Shown here: in pieces, positions 1-6,511 of the stretch | How the letters are laid out: every line of letters starts with the position of its first letter | Numbering within the stretch: position 1 is the stretch's first letter | Notes under the pieces: model-generated | Told to the model about the DNA's origin: nothing | Databases searched by the model: none | What the model saw: only the letters and a program-made list of their open reading frames with translations | Translations under genes and position numbers: made by a program | Source: Flavobacterium sp. | Lineage (GTDB): Bacteria; Bacteroidota; Bacteroidia; Flavobacteriales; Flavobacteriaceae | Assembly: GCA_005792865.1 (NCBI GenBank) | Contig: SXQR01000116.1 | Span: forward strand, 1-9,906 | Direction: 5' to 3' | DNA: 9,906 bases

Positions 1-53
1 AATTTTTAGCTATTGTTGAAGATTTACATTAATGCAATTTTAAGAATTTGAAA

Positions 54-81
54 TTGGTCAAAATTGTATAACGTACCATTG
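54..81 (+). promoter_or_regulatory. Possible Bacteroidota-type promoter of the 167-aa gene
   Basis: A TTG at 54-56 (candidate -33 element) is followed 17 bases later by TACCATTG at 74-81. This differs from the Bacteroidota -7 consensus TAnnTTTG by one base. It lies about 10 bases before the first possible ATG at 92, so the message would have a very short leader, or the true start would be one of the later ATGs. This is pattern matching only, in an AT-rich stretch where chance matches are common. Confidence 0.35.
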
Positions 82-91
82 GGGCGGTTGG

Positions 92-595
92 ATGAAATTT
101 GTCATGAAAAGCAAAATGAACATGACCACAAATTTACTCGCCAACACAGCTACACTTATCGTAAGGATTCCCGGATACATCGACATCCCGCCGTATCAGG
201 AAAAATCCCGTGCAAAACGCTCCATCATCCGCACCCTGATCCGTTCTTTGCAATGCAAGGAATTGGAACTTGTATATGCCGGTTATTGGCCGGAGGATGC
301 GCTTGCATCGGCCTCAGAACGCCATGAGGGCACTTTATTGAGCATTAATGTTTTAAGTGCCGGCCGTGCGGTGACCGAATTCAACAATTCGCAGGACACG
401 CTGGTGCGCCGTTTTAGAAAGGAACTCCAAAGCAATTCGGAGCAGATTGTCATTGACCACCCCGCGAACGGTTTGGCGCCACGTCACATCCAGGTTTACC
501 TCCGCAGCAAATTCCAGGAAGTGGCGCTACAGCAGCCACGTTATGCCTTTGCCGTTAGTTCGGGCGGATACCGCTCGATGACACCATCGTATTAA
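92..595 (+). CDS. Hypothetical protein, 167 aa
   Basis: I do not recognise this protein. It is a soluble-looking, basic polypeptide with no signal peptide or membrane helix. Residues from about 20 to the end mix beta-like hydrophobic stretches (TLIVRIPGYIDI, ELELVYAGYW, LLSINVLSAG) with charged helices, and the C-terminus is rich in Ser, Gly and Tyr. The open frame, the terminator just after it and a promoter-like box before it support a real gene. The start is uncertain: in-frame ATGs lie at 92, 104, 113 and 119, and none has a clear Shine-Dalgarno site, so the first ten residues may not be translated. It appears to be a monocistronic unit unrelated to the polysaccharide operon further on. 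No function is assigned. Confidence 0.7.
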   Translation: MKFVMKSKMNMTTNLLANTATLIVRIPGYIDIPPYQEKSRAKRSIIRTLIRSLQCKELELVYAGYWPEDALASASERHEGTLLSINVLSAGRAVTEFNNSQDTLVRRFRKELQSNSEQIVIDHPANGLAPRHIQVYLRSKFQEVALQQPRYAFAVSSGGYRSMTPSY

Positions 596-613
596 GATTC
601 ATTTTTTTTAGTG

Positions 614-638
614 AAAGCCCGCTTCTGGCGGGTTTTTT
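614..638 (+). terminator. Rho-independent terminator after the 167-aa gene
   Basis: CCCGC at 618-622 pairs with GCGGG at 628-632 around a 5-base loop. The stem can be lengthened by AAAG on the left pairing with TTTT on the right (one G-U pair), and a run of six T follows at 633-638. It begins 19 bases after the stop codon, the usual place for an intrinsic terminator, and it separates this gene from the helicase. Confidence 0.85.
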
Positions 639-796
639 CGTTTTTACGAATGATCGGAAATGTCATCTTTCAGCCGTCCACTGTAATCTGTTAACAGTAC
701 GCCGTTAACTGTAAAGCGCTTAACGGAACGCATACAATTTAACAGAACCGAAGCCCGGCAACCCAATTATTACCGTAGTTTTGCAAAATTGCACAA
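639..796. other. Intergenic region with iterated TTAAC elements
   Basis: There is no gene in this stretch. It holds the pentamer TTAAC at 691, 705, 720 and 739, on one strand and spaced 14, 15 and 19 bases apart. The first copy sits in a perfect 10-base palindrome, CTGTTAACAG, at 688-697. CCGTTAA (702-708) and TTAACGG (720-726) form an inverted repeat. The cluster ends about 33 bases before the helicase promoter-like box, a position suited to an operator, but no regulator is identified. Confidence 0.45.
776..783 (+). promoter_or_regulatory. Promoter -7 element of the helicase gene
   Basis: TAGTTTTG matches the Bacteroidota -7 consensus TAnnTTTG exactly and lies 13 bases before the helicase ATG. 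Boxes this close to the start codon are common in flavobacteria. No clear TTG -33 element stands at the expected distance upstream, so the call rests on the -7 box and its position. Confidence 0.55.
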
Positions 797-2329
797 ATGC
801 CAATGCCGGAAAAGATAATTGAAGCTGAAATAGACGAAAAAAAGGAGCTGTACGGGTACCAGCAGGGCGATATCGACGCGATATTTTCCCGCATGGAACA
901 GGTTGCGCCCAACTACCACCTCTTGTACCAACTGCCTACCGGCGGCGGCAAGACCGTGATTTTCTCCGAAATCGTGCGCCGCTACCTCACGTCGCACAAC
1001 AAAAAAGTGGTCGTGCTCACGCACCGCATCGAACTTTGCAAGCAGACCTCCCGCATGCTGACCGGTTTTGGCGTCTCCAACAAGATCATCAACAGCAAGA
1101 TCAAGGAGTTGCCGGACCAAAACGAATACATGTGTTTTGTCGCGATGGTTGAAACCCTCAAGAACCGGATCTACGACCAGAAACTGCATCTGGACAACAT
1201 CGGTTTGGTGATCATCGACGAGGCGCACTACAACTCTTTCAGGAAACTGCTGGGATTTTTCAAGAACGCCTTCATTCTGGGCGTTACTGCGACGCCGCTG
1301 AGTTCCAACATCAAGTTGCCGATGAACCAGAACTACGATGAGCTCATTGTGGGGGATACCATTGAGTCGCTGATCCAAAAAGGCTATTTGGCCCGCGCTC
1401 ATACCTATGCCTATGACGTGGGGCTGACCTCGCTCAAGGTAGGCATCAACGGTGACTATACCGTGAAATCTTCGGAGGAACTGTACTCCAACATCACGAT
1501 GCAGGAAAAGTTGCTGCATGCCTATACAGAGAAGTCGCTGGGCAAAAAGACGCTCATCTTCAACAACGGCATCAATACCTCGCTTTATGTTTATGAAATG
1601 TTCAGGGAGGCAGGCTATCCCATCCGCCATTTGGACAACACCAGCAGCAACGAGCAGCGCCGGGAAATCCTCCATTGGTTCAAGAAAACGCCCGGTGCCG
1701 TGCTCACATCGGTTGGGATCCTTACAACCGGTTTTGATGAACCCACCGTGGAAAGCATCATCCTGAACCGCGCCACCAAATCGCTTACCTTGTATTTCCA
1801 GATGATCGGGCGCGGATCGCGGAAACTTCCGGGAAAAGACTCTTTCATCATCATCGACCTTGGCAACAATGCCGCCCGGTTTGGGCTCTGGAACCAACCG
1901 GTGGACTGGCAACACATCTTCCGCGCCCCTGAATTTTACCTGGAAAACCTGCGGGACGATGCCGAGATCGAGCTGCACTTCCGTTATGTCATGCCGGCCG
2001 CGGTACGCGAAAGGTTTGGGAAGACGGCCAACGTCGAGCTGGACATCGAGCATGAATTCCGGATGGCGGTTCGCAACAACCTGAGGCCCAAGGTCGTGGT
2101 TGAAAAATCACTGGAACAGCACGCCGCCATGTGCGTGGACAATGCGGCCGAACTCTCGCAGGCACGCGTCCTGGCAAAACTTCTCAGCGAGGATATCGAC
2201 TGGCGGATGCGAAAATTTGCGTCATTGCTGAGCCATGTCAGCAAAAATTACCGCGAATGGCTCATCGAGGACTACCGGCAAAAATTGGCGCTCGCCATTG
2301 GGCGTTTATGGCGCGAAACCCGGCTATAA
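797..2329 (+). CDS. DEAD/DEAH-box helicase, superfamily 2
   Basis: This is an ATP-dependent nucleic-acid helicase or translocase of superfamily 2, 510 aa and cytoplasmic. Motifs in order: a Q-like region around Y19-Q22; Walker A PTGGGKT at 47-53 with K52; motif Ia around LTHR 74-77; Walker B DEAH at 141-144; motif III TAT at 164-166; a second RecA-like domain from about 245 with TTGFDEP at 310-316; and motif VI QMIGRGSR at 335-342 carrying the arginine fingers. Residues from about 375 to 510 form an additional charged, helical C-terminal region that I cannot assign. The layout resembles the DEAD/DEAH helicases with a type III restriction-like ResIII core found singly in Bacteroidota genomes. 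No methylase or nuclease partner is adjacent, so a defence role is not supported. The start fits a -7 box 13 bases upstream; a second ATG lies at codon 3. The exact substrate is unknown. Confidence 0.9.
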   Translation: MPMPEKIIEAEIDEKKELYGYQQGDIDAIFSRMEQVAPNYHLLYQLPTGGGKTVIFSEIVRRYLTSHNKKVVVLTHRIELCKQTSRMLTGFGVSNKIINSKIKELPDQNEYMCFVAMVETLKNRIYDQKLHLDNIGLVIIDEAHYNSFRKLLGFFKNAFILGVTATPLSSNIKLPMNQNYDELIVGDTIESLIQKGYLARAHTYAYDVGLTSLKVGINGDYTVKSSEELYSNITMQEKLLHAYTEKSLGKKTLIFNNGINTSLYVYEMFREAGYPIRHLDNTSSNEQRREILHWFKKTPGAVLTSVGILTTGFDEPTVESIILNRATKSLTLYFQMIGRGSRKLPGKDSFIIIDLGNNAARFGLWNQPVDWQHIFRAPEFYLENLRDDAEIELHFRYVMPAAVRERFGKTANVELDIEHEFRMAVRNNLRPKVVVEKSLEQHAAMCVDNAAELSQARVLAKLLSEDIDWRMRKFASLLSHVSKNYREWLIEDYRQKLALAIGRLWRETRL

Positions 2330-2523
2330 CGTTTGCGATTAACACGGTTTTAACTTAAAATCAGGCAGATATTCGGCAAAAAAAATAGTTAAAATGCGCA
2401 GACTTCTGCGAAATGTGCATTTCATCGAGTATATAAAGCGTTGAACTGATGTTTTTTTCTGTCGCGTAAGCATGCGGTAATTTTGCTTCGTAGGGGACAA
2501 TTGAAAGGACCCTGCAGCAATAG
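2330..2523. other. Leader region of the Pel-like operon with three small inverted repeats
   Basis: This AT-rich gap has no gene and no evident terminator for the helicase. It holds three near-perfect inverted repeats: TTTTAA-C-TTAAAA at 2348-2360, CGCAGA-CT-TCTGCG at 2397-2410, and GAAATG-TG-CATTTC at 2410-2423. The last two abut and share G2410. Their centres are too short for strong RNA hairpins, so protein-binding palindromes are more likely than terminators. They lie upstream of the promoter-like box of the operon. Confidence 0.45.
2452..2485 (+). promoter_or_regulatory. Promoter of the Pel-like operon
   Basis: TAATTTTG at 2478-2485 matches the Bacteroidota -7 consensus TAnnTTTG exactly. 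A T-run at 2452-2458 sits 19 bases upstream, where a TTTG-like -33 element would be expected, but no perfect TTG is there. A purine stretch, GAAAGGA, at 2503-2509 could serve as a ribosome binding site for pelF, although it is 14 bases from the ATG, farther than usual. The region precedes the first gene of the operon. Confidence 0.5.
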
Positions 2524-4065
2524 ATGAAAAAGAAGTACGACGTTTTGCTGATATTGGAAGGCACCTACCCGTTCAACGGGGGTGGCGTCTCGACCTGGGC
2601 GCACATGTTGTGCAACAAGGTCCGCAATGTCAATTATGCGCTGTATTCCATCAATGCCGATTTCGAGACCAAGCCAAAATACGAACTAAGCGACAACGTG
2701 ACCGAGGTGGTACAGGTACCGCTATGGTCACCGCTGGAACCGCGTGAACTTCTGTCTTACGGCAAGAAATACCACAAATTCGTGGCACGGAAGGAGCAGG
2801 ACGATGACCAACAGATCCGTACCGAATTCCTTCCCGTCTTTGAAAAGCTCATCACCAACATGTACGCCGACAACCTCGATCCCGAAGAACTTGACGAGGT
2901 GCTTTTTGACATGTGGCGTTATTTCCAAAAACACGATTACAAGAAAACAATGAAGAGCCCGCTCGTGTGGCGTGCCTTCTGTTACCACGTGAGCGATGTG
3001 CTTTCAACCGAAGAAAACTGCGAGGCCACGTTGTACGACCTTACAGTCGGCATGCGCTGGCTGTACAGGTTCCTTTTGCCGATTTCCATCAATGTTCCGC
3101 GTGCCGATATTTCCCACCTTACGATTTCCGGTTTCCCGGTGATCCCGGCGCTTGTGCTCAAGTACAAGTACGGTACACCGATGATCGTGACCGAGCACGG
3201 CGTGTTCATCCGCGAGAGGCTGATCGCGATCAATACTTCGGAGTATTCATTTTTCCTCAAGAAGATGTTGATCAAGCTCTCTGAAGCGATCACGGGATTG
3301 GTATATTACAAGGCCGATGAGATATTGTCGGTCAACAAATTCAACATGACCTGGGAGAAACTCTACGGAGCCAACCCAGACAAGATAGATGTCATCTACA
3401 ACGGAATCGACCACCAGCTGTTCGCGCCCTCGCCAAAACCAAAGGAATTGGAGGGAACGCCGACTGTGGTTGCCGCCGCACGGATCTTTGAACTCAAGGA
3501 TGTAGTGACGATGATCCGTTCATGTGACGTGGCCCGCCGCCAGATTCCGAACGTCAAGTTTCTGGTTTACGGCGACAAGAACGCGGTGCCCGAATACACC
3601 AAGCAGTGCGAAGACCTGATCGACGAGCTTGGCCTGCGCGACAATTTCGTGCTCGCCGGTTACCATTCAAGCCCGCACACCTTGTTCTGTGAGGGCGACA
3701 TTTCTATCCTGACCTCCATTTCCGAAGGTTTCCCCTATACGGTACTTGAGTCGATGAGCTGCGGGATTCCCGTAGTCGCAACCGATGTTGGTGGCGTGAC
3801 CGAGGCACTTGACGAGTCTTGCGGCTTCATCTGCAAGCCAAAAGACCACGTCGAGATCGGCAATAGGGTAGTGGAACTGCTGCAAAATGAGGAACTTCGC
3901 AAAAAAATGGGCATAAACGCACGCCGGAAGGTCGTGGAGAACTTTACAATCGGTAAATTTATCCATGAATACGAGCAGGCATATGAGCGTGTTGCCCGCA
4001 AGGAAGCCAAGGAAGTTGTCGAACCGATATTCTTACAGTTAGAACAACGCCAGGCGGCTTCTTAA
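2524..4065 (+). CDS. pelF: PelF-type GT4 family glycosyltransferase
   Basis: This is a cytoplasmic retaining glycosyltransferase that in known Pel systems polymerises UDP-linked GalNAc into the Pel polysaccharide. The 513-aa length is close to characterised PelF proteins. The N-terminal half carries the PelF/DUF3492 hallmark EGTYPFNGGGVSTW at 12-25 and TEHGVFIRER at 223-232. The C-terminal GT-B half has YNGID at 292-296, the probable donor-phosphate residues R320 and K325, and the EX7E pair E401 and E409 within EGFPYTVLE, followed by SCGIPVVATDVGG. There is no signal peptide or membrane helix. It is first in the operon, 36 bases before the pelG-like gene, and PelF and PelG act as a pair in known systems. 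The start at 2524 puts the first beta strand (YDVLLILEG) immediately at the N-terminus, as usual. The family call is firm; the actual sugar donor in this organism is inferred. Confidence 0.9.
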   Translation: MKKKYDVLLILEGTYPFNGGGVSTWAHMLCNKVRNVNYALYSINADFETKPKYELSDNVTEVVQVPLWSPLEPRELLSYGKKYHKFVARKEQDDDQQIRTEFLPVFEKLITNMYADNLDPEELDEVLFDMWRYFQKHDYKKTMKSPLVWRAFCYHVSDVLSTEENCEATLYDLTVGMRWLYRFLLPISINVPRADISHLTISGFPVIPALVLKYKYGTPMIVTEHGVFIRERLIAINTSEYSFFLKKMLIKLSEAITGLVYYKADEILSVNKFNMTWEKLYGANPDKIDVIYNGIDHQLFAPSPKPKELEGTPTVVAAARIFELKDVVTMIRSCDVARRQIPNVKFLVYGDKNAVPEYTKQCEDLIDELGLRDNFVLAGYHSSPHTLFCEGDISILTSISEGFPYTVLESMSCGIPVVATDVGGVTEALDESCGFICKPKDHVEIGNRVVELLQNEELRKKMGINARRKVVENFTIGKFIHEYEQAYERVARKEAKEVVEPIFLQLEQRQAAS

Positions 4066-4101
4066 TGACCGCTCGATCCTGCACAGCCCCAAACCTACTG
4101 C

Positions 4102-5712
4102 ATGGAACACCAGAATGAAAATATCAGATCCCTGATTCTCGACATCAGGGAAAAAGTCGGCAGGCCCGTTTCAAACCGGGTCGTGGTGGCTACGATAGAA
4201 TCGCTTGGCATCCGCAACAAGGATACCGAGGCTGACTATGGCATTCCATCGGTCTATGAACTGGCCGATTTGGTGTACCACGAACTGACGCAGTCCCAGG
4301 AACATGCCGGCGCTCGCAATATCAAGGAACGCGAGGCGCTCCAAAATGGCCCAGCGCAGGTTCAGGTTTCCGATTATCTCAAGATCAAGGCGCGCCTCTT
4401 TGCCGAATATTATCCGAAGGGAATTCTTCATCTTTTGCCCGTGGTGCTGCAAATCGGCGCCATCATTGTTTTTGGCTATTCCCTCTGGACTTTTGTAGGG
4501 TTCAACCACGTACAATCTACCGCTGTGGTCCTTGGCGTGATCATCGGACTGGTTTCCACGGCCGGTTTCGTTCAGGTCATCGGAAGGCAGGCCTCGTTCT
4601 ACTGGAATTACGAAGATTTCCCCATGGTACGTGCCACGGTCGATTACCTATTGCGCGTCGGCTCTGTAGCGGTCCTGGGCGTCCTCGCGGTCATTGCGCT
4701 GCTCAATGTATTCATCTATCTGTATCCCTTTAAAGTCCTTGTGGTCATATCGGCGTATGCCTTCATGATCGGGCTGTTGCTGTTGGTCCTCGCGCCCTTG
4801 CACACGATCAATCAGCGGTGGGTGATTTCCCTTTCCATATTTGCCGGTACCGCGGTCGCCATTTTCCTTAAGGCACAGACGCCGGTGCACGTTTACCTGA
4901 CGCACTGGATCGGCATCGGGACGGCGGTGGTCATCTCGCGCGTTTTCCTTACACGGTACTTCGCCCGGAAAATCGGGAAGAAGAAGACCGATGGGCTGGA
5001 GGTGAAGCCCGAGGTGGTGATCTACCACAATTACCAATATTTCCTGTACGGAATTTTCCTTTACATCTTCATTTTCCTGGACCGCATCGTCGCCTGGTCC
5101 GATACCGGCAACGGCCCGATCCCTTTCATTGTCTATTTTGAAAAGAATTACGAGCTCGGCATGGACCTGGCCATCCTGGTTTTCCTGCTCCTGACCGGCG
5201 TCCTGGAGTACAGCATCGCATCGTTCACCCGCTTTATCGACATCGGCCAAAAACTCACCAAGTACAACGAACCGCAGGCCTTTAACCGCCAGCTAAAAAA
5301 TATGTACTGGCAGCACATTGGGATGCTGGGCGTAACCGCGATAGGCGTTTTTGTGCTGATTTACTTCATCATGAACGCTTCCTGGGGTTACAAGGGGCAG
5401 TTCAATGAAGAATTGCTGTCGCTTAGCGTAAAAGTCTGTCTGATAGGGGGTACCGGCTATTTTTTGCTGGCCTGGGGCATGCTCAACACATTATACCTTT
5501 TTACCCTGGGACAGCCTTCCAGGCCCCTGCGCGCCATCATGGCAGGTTGCCTGGTGAACCTGGTCATCGGCTTCGCACTGAGCAGGACGGCGGGATATGA
5601 ATACAGTGTGGCGGGAATGCTTTGCGGTGCAGCGGTTTTTATGTATCTTACGCTAAAGGCAAACCTCCAATTTTTCAACAATCTCGATTACTACTATTAT
5701 GCGGCTTATTAA
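4102..5712 (+). CDS. pelG: PelG-type exopolysaccharide membrane protein with N-terminal extension
   Basis: This inner-membrane protein of the MOP/flippase-like type is thought to work with PelF to carry the nascent polymer across the membrane. By eye it has 12 hydrophobic helices, at about 108-134, 139-161, 187-209, 210-235, 240-258, 264-287, 314-333 and 354-375, then four more from about 405 to 525, matching the 12 expected for PelG. The signature around the seventh helix (YFLYGIFLYIFIFLDRIVAW) resembles PelG, where an aromatic and charged face is conserved. Before the first helix there is a soluble stretch of about 105 residues, rich in charge and predicted cytoplasmic, which P. aeruginosa PelG lacks; this explains the 536-aa length against about 456. 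The C-terminus ends in an aromatic run, NNLDYYYYAAY. It follows pelF by 36 bases, and its end is overlapped by the next gene. Assignment rests on topology, size and context as well as partial motif likeness. Confidence 0.75.
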   Translation: MEHQNENIRSLILDIREKVGRPVSNRVVVATIESLGIRNKDTEADYGIPSVYELADLVYHELTQSQEHAGARNIKEREALQNGPAQVQVSDYLKIKARLFAEYYPKGILHLLPVVLQIGAIIVFGYSLWTFVGFNHVQSTAVVLGVIIGLVSTAGFVQVIGRQASFYWNYEDFPMVRATVDYLLRVGSVAVLGVLAVIALLNVFIYLYPFKVLVVISAYAFMIGLLLLVLAPLHTINQRWVISLSIFAGTAVAIFLKAQTPVHVYLTHWIGIGTAVVISRVFLTRYFARKIGKKKTDGLEVKPEVVIYHNYQYFLYGIFLYIFIFLDRIVAWSDTGNGPIPFIVYFEKNYELGMDLAILVFLLLTGVLEYSIASFTRFIDIGQKLTKYNEPQAFNRQLKNMYWQHIGMLGVTAIGVFVLIYFIMNASWGYKGQFNEELLSLSVKVCLIGGTGYFLLAWGMLNTLYLFTLGQPSRPLRAIMAGCLVNLVIGFALSRTAGYEYSVAGMLCGAAVFMYLTLKANLQFFNNLDYYYYAAY

Positions 5713-6511
5713 AATGTTCCTGTTCCTTTTGCCTTCGGTACTCGCCGGGGCCGTACCGGTGGAAGCGGTTTCCAAAAGCACCGTGCTGGTTTGCTATGGC
5801 AGGCTCAATCCCGCAGACATCCGCGGCTACAATTACGTCATACTTGAATCACAGTTTTATAATGTCTATGAATTGCGCAAGATCAAATCCCAAAATGGAA
5901 AAGTGCTGGCCTATATCAGCGTCGGGGAGGTCAATGCGAATGCACCTCATTATGCCAAGCTCAAGGGCCTGACGGTGGGCAAGAACGAGATTTGGGACAG
6001 CTATTACCTGGACCTGGATTCCGAGAAGACGCGCAAGGTCCTGATGGACATCATCAAGTCCAAGATCGAGATGGGTTATGACGGTTTCTTCCTTGACAAT
6101 GTTGACCATTACACCTCATTTGGCGCCCAGCCCAAGCAACGCGCCACGCTGGTCTCGTTCCTCAAAGAGATTTTTACGGCTTATCCGGACCAGACTTTCC
6201 TGCAGAACGCGGGCCTTGAACTGGTTCCCGACACGGCGCCCTTTGTCGATGCGGTGATCATCGAGTCCATCGCGACCGATTACACTTTTGCCGACAAAAA
6301 ATACAAGATGCGCGACCAGGCGCAGTTCGATGTGTATGTAGAAAGGCTCAACAAGGTCCGGGAAGAGTACAAGCTACCGGTGATCCTGATCGAATATGCC
6401 GATACCAAGGCGCTGCACGATGAGGTCGTGCGGCGGATCAAACCCCTTAAATTTGAATATTTCATCGGGAAGATTGACCTGCAGTCCATCCCCGATTACC
6501 ACAACCGATGA
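5699..6511 (+). CDS. Secreted GH114/GH166-type glycoside hydrolase, PelA hydrolase-like
   Basis: This is a probable endo-acting hydrolase of alpha-1,4-linked galactosamine polymers, a small TIM-barrel enzyme of 270 aa. A signal peptide spans about residues 1-23 (hydrophobic core MFLFLLPSVLAG, then AVPVEA), so it acts in the periplasm or outside. Barrel motifs: VLAYISVGE at 69-77 with E77; YDGFFLDNVD at 127-136 with D133 and D136; and VIIES at 186-190, where E189 is the probable catalytic acid by likeness to the VxxES motif of PelA. The whole protein is one domain; in Pseudomonas this domain is the N-terminal part of the larger PelA. It overlaps the end of the pelG-like gene by 14 bases and is followed by an ATGA overlap, so translation is coupled on both sides. 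An alternative ATG at 5714 would shorten the signal peptide but leave the enzyme intact. Polymer specificity is inferred from family and neighbours. Confidence 0.85.
   Translation: MRLIKMFLFLLPSVLAGAVPVEAVSKSTVLVCYGRLNPADIRGYNYVILESQFYNVYELRKIKSQNGKVLAYISVGEVNANAPHYAKLKGLTVGKNEIWDSYYLDLDSEKTRKVLMDIIKSKIEMGYDGFFLDNVDHYTSFGAQPKQRATLVSFLKEIFTAYPDQTFLQNAGLELVPDTAPFVDAVIIESIATDYTFADKKYKMRDQAQFDVYVERLNKVREEYKLPVILIEYADTKALHDEVVRRIKPLKFEYFIGKIDLQSIPDYHNR

Noticed and set aside
770..2053. A 427-aa open frame on the minus strand opposite the helicase
   Set aside because: It is antisense to a helicase with all superfamily 2 motifs intact, has no recognisable domain and is explained by codon bias leaving the opposite frame open.
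797..2329. The helicase as part of a restriction or defence system
   Set aside because: No methylase, nuclease, specificity subunit or other defence gene is next to it; its neighbours are a small unknown protein and the polysaccharide operon.
2397..2423. The abutting inverted repeats read as a terminator for the helicase
   Set aside because: The loops are only two bases when the full stems are paired, and no T-run follows, so they do not fit an intrinsic terminator.
4648..5250. A 200-aa open frame on the minus strand within the pelG-like gene
   Set aside because: Its product is a low-complexity charged sequence, as expected from the complement of membrane-helix codons, and the + strand frame gives 12 clear helices.
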